Assembly (NCBI RefSeq): GCF_013085255.1
Contig: NZ_JABFCX010000003.1
Span: 877,288-941,287 of the forward strand
Reading direction: 5' to 3'
DNA from: Parvularcula mediterranea
GTDB taxonomy: Bacteria; Pseudomonadota; Alphaproteobacteria; Caulobacterales; Parvularculaceae
Length of the DNA: 64,000 nt
Shown here: piece after piece, positions 7,850-14,325 of the stretch
How the letters are laid out: each line of letters opens with the position of its first letter
How positions within the stretch are numbered: position 1 is the first letter of the stretch
Notes under the pieces: model-generated
What the model saw: the letters and a program-made list of their open reading frames with translations, nothing else
What the model was told of the DNA's origin: nothing
Database searches by the model: none
Translations under genes and position numbers: made by a program

Positions 7850-8617
7850 CTAGGCTCTACGGGCGTCAAGGCAGTGAACAACCGCTGCCCGCACGTTGTC
7901 GGGAGTGTAGGGTTTGCTGATGACGAAGTCTGGTTCGATCTCATCGCCCTGGAGGACACGGTCAGGGAACCCGGTGATGAAGACCACGGGGCAGTCATGG
8001 GATTCGTTGATCTCGAGGACGGCATCGATACCCGTCTCTCTCCCGTCAAGGTTGTAGTCCGCGAGGATGATGTCAGGCTTGCTCGCCACCGTGACGTTGA
8101 CGGCTTCCTCGGCAGAGGAGGCTTCGCCAGCCACTTCGACGCCGAGGCGCTCGAGAATGCTCCGGATATCGGCCGCGATGAGCGGCTCGTCTTCAACCAC
8201 CACGGCCCGGGCCTGGCGCTTGATCGTCAGGGCCTGACGGGCTTCGCGAAGGGTCGCAGCGGGATCGCCTTCGAGGCCGATCACCTTGGCCGCCTGAGCC
8301 GGCATGAGGCCCATGACGTCGCACATCAGGAGCAGCAGGCGTTTGTCGTCAGGAGGCTCGGGCAGAGCATCGATGAGGGCGGCGTCGGAGAAGAGCACCG
8401 GCTTCACCGGGCGCTCCGTCAGCGCCATGCGCCACGAATGCATGAAGGCGGACATGACATCCACGACCGACGACGAGGATGACCCCGGGTCGATCGAGAC
8501 GCGGGCCATGGTCATGCGCATCAGTTCATCACCGATCAAGCGGTCCGCAAAGACCGCACGGGAGAACTGGCGCACAACGCCCAGCGGAGGTCTCGTCATG
8601 ATGTTCAGCACAGACAT
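7850..8617 (-). CDS. phyR: PhyR-type response regulator (sigma-like domain plus receiver)
   Basis: The protein has 255 residues. The N-terminal half resembles a degenerate ECF sigma factor (VVRQFSRAVFADRLIGDELM near 14-33, then a region-4-like helical part to about 130). The C-terminal half is a receiver with acidic pair Glu142/Asp143, phospho-acceptor Asp187 in ILADYNLDG, Thr215 and Lys235. In the known system phosphorylated PhyR sequesters the anti-sigma NepR. I chose the ATG at 8617, preceded by AAGGA; the upstream ATG at 8650 lies on the -10 element of a GGAAC-N16-CGTT promoter. No NepR-like gene is visible nearby. Confidence 0.88.
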   Translation of the reverse strand: MSVLNIMTRPPLGVVRQFSRAVFADRLIGDELMRMTMARVSIDPGSSSSSVVDVMSAFMHSWRMALTERPVKPVLFSDAALIDALPEPPDDKRLLLLMCDVMGLMPAQAAKVIGLEGDPAATLREARQALTIKRQARAVVVEDEPLIAADIRSILERLGVEVAGEASSAEEAVNVTVASKPDIILADYNLDGRETGIDAVLEINESHDCPVVFITGFPDRVLQGDEIEPDFVISKPYTPDNVRAAVVHCLDARRA

Positions 8618-8641
8618 GATGTCCTTCGAAACTCCCTCACG

Positions 8642-8666
8642 AACGATCATGCAGAAAAAGAGTTCC
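8642..8666 (-). promoter_or_regulatory. GGAAC-N16-CGTT, EcfG-type promoter of phyR
   Basis: Reading the minus strand, GGAAC (8666 to 8662) is followed after exactly 16 nt by CGTT (8645 to 8642). This is the canonical general-stress sigma promoter of alphaproteobacteria. Transcription would begin near 8635, so the protein must start downstream, at 8617. It implies autoregulation of phyR by its own sigma factor, as known elsewhere. Confidence 0.65.
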
Positions 8667-8698
8667 CGCCAATTTGACGGATGTTTGATTTTATAGCG

Positions 8699-9118
8699 TC
8701 AGCCATCACTTCTCGCCGTCCATTGTGTCGCGAACAGGAAGTCACGCGTCGCAAGCAGGAGCCGCCGGACGTCATCGATCGAAAGCGCCATGATTTCAGC
8801 AGCATCTTCGACGCTGAACTCTTCGATGACGACCAGGGCGAAGGCGACGCGCTGGTGATAGGGAAGGAATGAGAACCGGGCGACGAACGATCTTGGCGGC
8901 TGTCCGGAAAGATCAGGATCATCCCGCGATGCTTCATCGAGGCGCGAAAGGAGGGCCCGGAACGCCTCCCTGATCCGGTCGTCCGAAGACGCGCGCAGGC
9001 CATCGTCCATAGCGTCGAGGGCCCCAAAGGCCGTCGCGCTGGACGAGGCGATGCAGAGCGCAAACCGGCTCAGCCGGGCATAGACGCTCTCGTCGACGGA
9101 TGTTCTCACCTGCTCCAT
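8699..9118 (-). CDS. Stand-alone sigma-like protein (degenerate sigma region 2/4)
   Basis: This 139-residue protein has a region-4-like second half: FLPYHQRVAFALVVIEEFSVE, then DAAEIMALSIDDVRRLL, aligning with LPxxxRxxLxLxxxEGxSxxEAAExL and the recognition helix. The first half (ARLSRFALCIASSS) weakly resembles region 2. The DNA-recognition helix lacks the usual GTVxSRLxRAR residues, so it probably does not act as a normal sigma factor. It lies directly upstream of phyR, whose N-terminal domain is also sigma-like, so it may be a decoy domain without a receiver. That is inference; it may also be a decayed sigma gene. Confidence 0.6.
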   Translation of the reverse strand: MEQVRTSVDESVYARLSRFALCIASSSATAFGALDAMDDGLRASSDDRIREAFRALLSRLDEASRDDPDLSGQPPRSFVARFSFLPYHQRVAFALVVIEEFSVEDAAEIMALSIDDVRRLLLATRDFLFATQWTARSDG

Positions 9119-9172
9119 CGGCTACAAGCTAGTCCGCAGTTCCATCCGCGGCCAGCGATTCAATCAGGAAAT

Positions 9173-9922
9173 TCAGTTCTTTTCCTGAAGCAGCCGGACA
9201 TTGTTCGCGTCGAGATGGAGATAGAGAGACGAGAAGTCCGCGAGGTCTTCGAGGGCCTCACGGTTCTTGAAGATCACCTCGGAACGGTGCCGCGAAATGA
9301 GGTTCGACTTCTCAAGGAAAGAGAACACCCGGCTCACATGGACGTAGGAGAGCCCAAGAGCGTCTGCGACATGCATCTGGCCGATCGGCATGACGAAGCT
9401 GTTCTCCTCGGCCTCGCCGATGATCGCGAGCCTCGCGTGCAGCTCCAGCAGAAGGTGTGAAACCCGCTCGCGGGCGCTTCTGCGGCCATTCCTGACGATC
9501 TGCTCGCGCAGGATGGATTCCTCCTGCACCGTGGACCACCAGATCCCCGGCGCGAGGGCGCTGCCTGAACTGAAGAGCTCAAGGACGCGATCGCGGGACA
9601 CGGCCGCGATCTCGAGGTCCGTGAGAGCCGCCACTGTGTGGTCAGCCTTCTGACCGACAAAGACCTGAAGGTCGAAGAGATCGCCGGGAAGCATGAAGTT
9701 GACGACCTGCTTGCGGCCATCGCCAAGCCCGATCGAACGGGACGCCCAGCCCTTGCAGACGACGAATGCCTCCTCCGCCTCGGCTCCGCGCTCAACGATG
9801 ACGTCGCCGGGACCGAAGGTCCGGCTTTCCGCACAGATCTGGTCGAGCACTTCGGCCATGTCGCTGTGAAGCGTGGTGTAGTGGGAAAGACGCTTGAAAA
9901 GGGCGTCTGTTCGCATCGACAT
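9173..9922 (-). CDS. Crp/Fnr family transcriptional regulator
   Basis: The protein has 249 residues. An N-terminal cyclic-nucleotide-binding-type beta barrel spans about 12-125 (FGPGDVIVERGAEAEEAFVV, then MLPGDLFDLQVFVG), followed by a long dimerisation helix and a C-terminal winged helix. The recognition region is HVADALGLSYVHVSRVFSFL (about 190-210). No FNR-type N-terminal cysteine cluster is seen, so it does not look like an Fe-S oxygen sensor. A GGAAC-N16-AGTT site lies upstream. It neighbours the phyR block and may extend the stress circuit. Confidence 0.88.
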   Translation of the reverse strand: MSMRTDALFKRLSHYTTLHSDMAEVLDQICAESRTFGPGDVIVERGAEAEEAFVVCKGWASRSIGLGDGRKQVVNFMLPGDLFDLQVFVGQKADHTVAALTDLEIAAVSRDRVLELFSSGSALAPGIWWSTVQEESILREQIVRNGRRSARERVSHLLLELHARLAIIGEAEENSFVMPIGQMHVADALGLSYVHVSRVFSFLEKSNLISRHRSEVIFKNREALEDLADFSSLYLHLDANNVRLLQEKN

Positions 9923-9972
9923 CGTTCTGCGTCTCCGGCTCGTCGGCCACGCGGAAGCGGCCTCGGATATTT

Positions 9973-9997
9973 AACTAGTGCTAAGACGCGAAGTTCC
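9973..9997 (-). promoter_or_regulatory. GGAAC-N16-AGTT, EcfG-type promoter candidate for the Crp-family gene
   Basis: On the minus strand GGAAC (9997 to 9993) is followed by 16 nt and AGTT (9976 to 9973). The spacing equals that of the phyR promoter; the -10 differs at one position. The predicted transcript starts about 40-45 nt before the gene. Confidence 0.45.
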
Positions 9998-10054
9998 ACG
10001 TCATTCTGCCGGGACTTGTAGGGGGATTTTGAGTCACTTTGACAAGTGATTCCT

Positions 10055-11341
10055 TCAACTATCCCCGGAACTTGGCAGAATGAACTGGGCTGATAATCCT
10101 CCCGATGTCCTATTTGTGAGAACCAAGCGGCCCTGATGCGCTTCGGCGACACCGCGGGCGATGGCGAGGCCAAGACCGGCGCCACCATCCTGCCTGTTTC
10201 TTGATCCTTCGGCCCTAGTGAAGGGCTCCTGCATCCGGACAAGGTCATCATCGGCAAGGCCGGGACCGTCATCGTCGATGCAGAAGGATATCCCTTCCGG
10301 CGCGTGACGCACGGAGAGCTCAGCCCGCCCGGCGAAGCGCGAAGCATTGTCGATCAGGTTGCGGAGTGCGCGGAGGATCGATTCAGGTGCGCCGGTGATG
10401 GTGGCGGCATCCACATGGCCGATGGTCAGGACGTCCTCGCCGTAATGGGCCCTCAGGCGGCGCACGAGAGCATCGGATCTCACCTCCTCAAACGTCCCAC
10501 CGGTCGTGCTTTTCGAGAACGTCAGGATATCGTCGAGGGTCTGGGCGAGGCCTTCAATACTGTCGATCATCTGGTCGCGAAGGCGCTCATCCTCGATTTC
10601 CTCGACCCTGATCCTCAAGGAGGCGAGCGGCGTCCTGAGGTCGTGGCCCACCGAGCCGAGCATCACCGACCGCTCCTCCAGCGCCGCAAGAGTCCTGCCC
10701 TCAAGGGCTGCGAAGGCATCGCACAGCGCCTGGACGTCGGGCGGGCCTCCCTCGGGCAAAGGGGGTGCGGGACGGCCGGTCAGGAAGCCATCGGCGGCTT
10801 GGGTCAGGGTCCTGAGGGGCTGGGCCACGGCCCTGCCAAGCCAGACCGCCGGTAGGATGAGCACCAGCGCGAGAATGCTGGTCTGGAGCGTGATCGCCGC
10901 CCACGAGATGCCCCTGCCCCTTGGGTTCGGTGCGCCTGCCAGCAGCCACCGGCCATCGGAGAGCTGCACCGCTGCGGCCAGCATGCGGCGCCCACGATGC
11001 TTCGCCTCGAAGACGGCATGGGCCCTGTCCTGATAACCGTCCGCGACGAGGGCCTCGCCAAGGAGTTTCGTGCCGCGCTCCACTTCGGTGCGGTTCGGCG
11101 GCAGCTCGCGCTCGATCTGGAAGCCGGGACGGCGCTGCAGCCGCCTCGTTGCGAAGCGGCTGGTCTCAGCGACCCGCAGGGCCTGCACCGCGCGCTCCAC
11201 AGCGACGGCCTCGGCGCGTTGGGCTCGGAGATTGCCTTCGACGTTCACCAGGATGACGGCGTTGATCACCTGACCGATCACCACCAGAGCGACGGTCAAC
11301 AGGATGAGCCGCGAAGCAATACCGAAGCGCGGGGCCTTCAC
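10055..11341 (-). CDS. EnvZ-like membrane sensor histidine kinase
   Basis: The 428-residue kinase has two transmembrane helices (about 12-32 and 147-168) enclosing a ~110-residue periplasmic sensor, then a HAMP linker. The HisKA domain carries the phospho-acceptor His in SVGHDLRTPLASLR. The ATPase domain shows LRNLIDNASRFA, DDDGPGL and GAGLGLAI. The periplasmic part is Arg-rich (FATRRLQRRPGFQIE). The start overlaps the upstream response regulator stop by 4 nt (ATGA). It is the third gene of an EF-hand/regulator/kinase operon, so Ca2+ or envelope stress is a possible input. Confidence 0.93.
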   Translation of the reverse strand: MKAPRFGIASRLILLTVALVVIGQVINAVILVNVEGNLRAQRAEAVAVERAVQALRVAETSRFATRRLQRRPGFQIERELPPNRTEVERGTKLLGEALVADGYQDRAHAVFEAKHRGRRMLAAAVQLSDGRWLLAGAPNPRGRGISWAAITLQTSILALVLILPAVWLGRAVAQPLRTLTQAADGFLTGRPAPPLPEGGPPDVQALCDAFAALEGRTLAALEERSVMLGSVGHDLRTPLASLRIRVEEIEDERLRDQMIDSIEGLAQTLDDILTFSKSTTGGTFEEVRSDALVRRLRAHYGEDVLTIGHVDAATITGAPESILRALRNLIDNASRFAGRAELSVRHAPEGISFCIDDDGPGLADDDLVRMQEPFTRAEGSRNRQDGGAGLGLAIARGVAEAHQGRLVLTNRTSGGLSAQFILPSSGDS

Positions 11342-12060
11342 CGGGTCCGCACCTTGGCAGCAAGGCTATAGCCGCCGCCCCTGATCGTCTTGATGAGCGC
11401 TGGCTCCGAGGGCTCGCGCTCGACTTTCTTCCTCAGGCGGCTGACCTGATTGTCCACCGAGCGGTCGAAGACATCGGCGCGCCTGTTCTGGGTCAGCTCA
11501 AGAAGGTCGTCACGGTTCACAACCCGCCCGGCCCGCTCCGCGAGCACGTGGAGCAGCTTGAACTCTCCGCCAGTGAGCGTGATCTCGGCCCCATCCCGGC
11601 CGATCAGGCGCTGGGTGGTCAGCTCGAGGGTCAGATCGTCGAAGGTCATTGCCTCAGGCTCGCTCTCGGGCGTCGCTCGGGCACCGCGGCGGAGGACAGC
11701 CTTGATACGCGCCGTCAGCTCACGCGGGCTGAAGGGCTTCGCCACATAGTCATCGGCGCCGAGTTCAAGGCCAATGATCCGGTCGGTCTCTTCGGTTCGC
11801 GCCGTCAGCATGATGACAGGCAGGTTCTGGCTGCCGACGAGATAGCGGGCGAGACTGAGGCCATCCTCGCCCGGCATCATCACGTCGAGGAGCGCGATAT
11901 CGAAGCGTCCTGCAGCGACCAGCTCCCTGGCCTTCGCCGCATCGTGCGCTTCCTCCACGTCAAAGCACTCCCGCCGCAGGAAAGCGGCGAGAGGCTCGCG
12001 GATCGTGGGCTCGTCATCGACAAGCAGGACTCTGGTACGCGCTGCCGAGACGTCGTTCAT
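11338..12060 (-). CDS. OmpR/PhoB family response regulator
   Basis: The protein has 240 residues. The receiver domain has acidic residues in VLLVDDEPT, phospho-acceptor Asp59 in IALLDVMMPGEDG, and the Lys of AKPFSPRE. The C-terminal winged helix includes LTGGEFKLLHVL and RSVDNQVSRLRKKVE, then IKTIRGGGYSL. It is cotranscribed with the kinase (4-nt overlap) and starts 2 nt after the EF-hand gene stop. The three genes form a tight operon. Confidence 0.95.
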   Translation of the reverse strand: MNDVSAARTRVLLVDDEPTIREPLAAFLRRECFDVEEAHDAAKARELVAAGRFDIALLDVMMPGEDGLSLARYLVGSQNLPVIMLTARTEETDRIIGLELGADDYVAKPFSPRELTARIKAVLRRGARATPESEPEAMTFDDLTLELTTQRLIGRDGAEITLTGGEFKLLHVLAERAGRVVNRDDLLELTQNRRADVFDRSVDNQVSRLRKKVEREPSEPALIKTIRGGGYSLAAKVRTR

Positions 12061-12062
12061 GC

Positions 12063-12461
12063 TTATCCGCGCTTCTTCTTCATCCGGTCGCGCATGCCCT
12101 CACGGGCAGCTTCGCGCTCTTCGTCGGAGATGACGCCGTCGCCATCGGTATCGACTTCATCGAACCGTTCGCCGGCATGCTCCAGCATCTCATCGAGGCT
12201 GACATAGCCGTCGTCGTTGATGTCGTGCTTGTCGAACATCTTCTCGGCATGGCGCGCGCGGCGGCCACGGAGCTGGCCTTCGAGCTCTTCGAGGGTGACA
12301 AAGCCGTCGGCGTTCTCGTCCATCTCGGCAAAGCGGTCTTCGGCTTTCTGGAGAGCTTCATCGCGGGTCACGGGACCACTGTCGCGTCCACCAGGATGGG
12401 CATGGGCGGCACCGGTCACGGCGATCAGGGCAGCGGCCAGAAGGGGCAGAGTCTTGGTCAT
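12063..12461 (-). CDS. Exported EF-hand calcium-binding protein
   Basis: This 132-residue protein has a signal peptide (MTKTLPLLAAALIAVTGAAHA). Three canonical EF-hand loops follow, reading DENADGFVTLEE, DINDDGYVSLDE and DTDGDGVISDEE, and the C-terminus is basic (RDRMKKKRG). It should reside in the periplasm. As first gene of a two-component operon it could buffer or report Ca2+ to the kinase, or be a target of the system; both are inference. Confidence 0.88.
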   Translation of the reverse strand: MTKTLPLLAAALIAVTGAAHAHPGGRDSGPVTRDEALQKAEDRFAEMDENADGFVTLEELEGQLRGRRARHAEKMFDKHDINDDGYVSLDEMLEHAGERFDEVDTDGDGVISDEEREAAREGMRDRMKKKRG

Positions 12462-12483
12462 GCTGTCATTCCTTTATCGAGGA

Positions 12484-12502
12484 GGAACGGACCATCCGTT
12501 CC
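12484..12502. promoter_or_regulatory. Perfect palindrome upstream of the EF-hand/two-component operon
   Basis: GGAACGGA (12484-12491) and TCCGTTCC (12495-12502) are exact reverse complements with a 3-nt spacer, 23 nt before the EF-hand start codon. The position fits an operator overlapping the promoter or leader of the operon. Confidence 0.5.
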
Positions 12503-12635
12503 GATGAGAACGATGTGCGCACCTCATGTCACCGGCGCTTGCCAGCGAGGCTTCCTTCTGTCGCAAAATGTAACCGCATTGTCCCTTATCAGGCGATTGA
12601 CGCGCGGCCCCGCCCGCGCCATAGAGCCTCGCTCT

Positions 12636-12712
12636 GGCGGAGTAGCTCAGTTGGTTAGAGCAGCGGAATCATAATCCGCGTGTCGGGGGTTCAAGTCCCT
12701 CCTCCGCTACCA
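12636..12712 (+). tRNA. tRNA-Met (CAT), elongator type
   Basis: A full 77-nt cloverleaf can be folded by eye. The acceptor is GGCGGAG with CTCCGCT (first pair G-U), the D stem GCTC/GAGC, the anticodon stem GCGGA/TCCGC with loop ATCATAA, and the T arm GGGGG-TTCAAGT-CCCTC. The anticodon is CAT and the 3' CCA is encoded. The sequence resembles alphaproteobacterial elongator tRNA-Met; lysidine-modified tRNA-Ile is less likely. A T6 run at 12713-12718 follows immediately. Confidence 0.95.
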
Positions 12713-12876
12713 TTTTTTGATCTCCCGGGCCGTGGGCCCTCCGATGGGGCGGCGCATCAGCGCCGGACACACACTTGTGCGCCTTCGGGCGGAAGCGTTT
12801 GGCTGATGGCCATGTTGGGTGCGCTTGGAACCTTTTTGCTCAGGCCTTAGCCTTGTCCGAAAAAAGGGAGAGGGAC

Positions 12877-13419
12877 ATGGCTTCACCTGAGGAGCAGCTG
12901 GCGACGATGCTGGCGAACCTGCCTGAAAAGACGGGCAAGCCGCTGGGCGATTGGCAGAAGCTGATCGCGTCTGAAGGGCTCGAGAAGCATGGGCAGATCG
13001 TCAAGTTCCTGAAGACCGAGCACGGCGTCACCCACGGGTTTGCCAACCTGATCGCAGCGAAGGCGCGCGAGATTGAGACACCTGCAGACCCGGTGACTGA
13101 GCAATATTCAGGGGCGAAGGCTGGTTTGAAGCCCATCCACGACGCGGTGATGGCCTATGCGATAAGTCTCGGGAGCGACGTCGAGGTGGCGCCGAAGAAA
13201 TCGAGCGTCAGCCTGAGGCGGAAGAAGCAGTTCGCGCTCATCACCCCGGCGACGAAAACGAGGGTCGACCTCGGTCTCGCCCTCAAGGGTGACGAACCAA
13301 CCGAGCGCCTCGAAACCTACAACGCCATGTGCAGCCACCGGGTCCGGCTCGAGAACCCCGAAGACTTCGATGACGAAGTTAAGGCCTGGATGGCCGAAGC
13401 CTACGAACGCGCCGGCTGA
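12877..13419 (+). CDS. DUF4287/DUF5655 domain protein
   Basis: The protein has 180 residues from the ATG at 12877, which follows GGGAGAGGG. The N-terminal part (about 10-60, LPEKTGKPLGDWQKLI, HGVTHGFANLIA) is the DUF4287 pattern. The C-terminal part (about 75-175, KAGLKPIHDAVMAYA, KKSSVSLRRKKQFALI, RVDLGLALKG) is the DUF5655 transport-associated-like fold. Function is unknown. It stands alone between the tRNA and a hemolysin III gene. Confidence 0.8.
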   Translation: MASPEEQLATMLANLPEKTGKPLGDWQKLIASEGLEKHGQIVKFLKTEHGVTHGFANLIAAKAREIETPADPVTEQYSGAKAGLKPIHDAVMAYAISLGSDVEVAPKKSSVSLRRKKQFALITPATKTRVDLGLALKGDEPTERLETYNAMCSHRVRLENPEDFDDEVKAWMAEAYERAG

Positions 13420-13520
13420 CCAAGGAGCGTTGCTCCAAGGCGAGACAGCTCCTCGCGAAGGCCCACAAGCGTGGGCCCGGCGCCCCTGCGCCGCCCCACC
13501 GGAGCGCCTGCGGCGCGGGA
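13420..13520 (+). other. Cluster of short GC-rich hairpins downstream of the DUF4287 gene
   Basis: At least two perfect stem-loops lie in tandem: GGAGC-GTT-GCTCC from 13424, then GCCCAC-AAGC-GTGGGC. Further GGCGC/GCGCC pairings run to about 13515. None ends in a clear T-run. The cluster may act as a 3' end or stabilise the upstream mRNA. Confidence 0.4.
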
Positions 13521-13615
13521 GATAAAATATTGTGAACCATAACGAAACGTGACGTGTTCACTGAATTGCGCTCGGTCTCGGTGCAGTCGGGCTCAGTTCT
13601 TGCTAGGGGGTATGC

Positions 13616-14311
13616 ATGAGTTCGACATTCGCCAACGCTGCCGAACGCGCCCACACTGCCGCTGAAGAAGTCTGGCACGCAGTGACCCACGGGGTGGGGA
13701 TCGTGCTGGCGGTCATCGCCCTCGTCTTCCTCGTTTTGAAAGCCACCATGATGGGAGGCGCCAAGGAGATCACCGCGGTCTCGATCTATGGCGGCTCGGC
13801 GGTGCTCCTCTACCTCGCCTCGACAGTCTATCACGCCGCTTTCAAGTCGACGTTCCAGCCCTTCCTCGAAGTGGTGGATCACGCGGCGATCTACCTGAAG
13901 ATCGCGGGCAGCTACACGCCGTTTGCGCTAATCACCCTGCCCACGGGTTCGGGGATGGCGATCCTTATAACCGTATGGGCGATGGCTGCGATTGGCATTG
14001 TGGCGAAGTTCGTCCTGCATTTCGTGGACGGGCACATCCGCAAGTATGACTGGATCAGCCTCGCCGGTTATGTCGGCATGGGCTGGGTTGCCGTCTTTGT
14101 GCTGTGGCCGCTGTTCACGAACCTGCCGCTGGCAGGCTTTGTCTGGCTTGTCGCAGGCGGGCTCTGCTTCACTGTTGGTGCAGGGTTCTTTGCCTGGAAG
14201 TCGCGCATGTACACCCACGCGATCTTCCACGTCTTCGTTCTGGCAGGAAGCGTCTGCCACTTCGTGGCGATCTACGGCTTCGTCCTCGGACAGAATGGCG
14301 GCGCGGCTTAA
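13616..14311 (+). CDS. trhA: Hemolysin III family (PAQR-type) membrane protein
   Basis: This 231-residue protein has seven predicted membrane helices. The family motifs are the early EEVWHAVTHGVGI segment, SxxYHAAF (about 80-88), DHAAIYLKIAGSYTPF (about 90-105) and the late HAIFHVFVLAGSVCHFVAIY segment. Conserved His and Asp residues in these suggest a metal-dependent PAQR hydrolase fold. E. coli TrhA modulates membrane energetics; haemolysis is a historical label. Single gene. Confidence 0.92.
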   Translation: MSSTFANAAERAHTAAEEVWHAVTHGVGIVLAVIALVFLVLKATMMGGAKEITAVSIYGGSAVLLYLASTVYHAAFKSTFQPFLEVVDHAAIYLKIAGSYTPFALITLPTGSGMAILITVWAMAAIGIVAKFVLHFVDGHIRKYDWISLAGYVGMGWVAVFVLWPLFTNLPLAGFVWLVAGGLCFTVGAGFFAWKSRMYTHAIFHVFVLAGSVCHFVAIYGFVLGQNGGAA

Positions 14312-14325
14312 GGGCCCGAAAGCCC

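Noticed and set aside
12636-12712. tRNA gene as an integration site of a mobile island
   Set aside because: No integrase follows and no second copy of the tRNA 3' end was seen in the neighbouring DNA.
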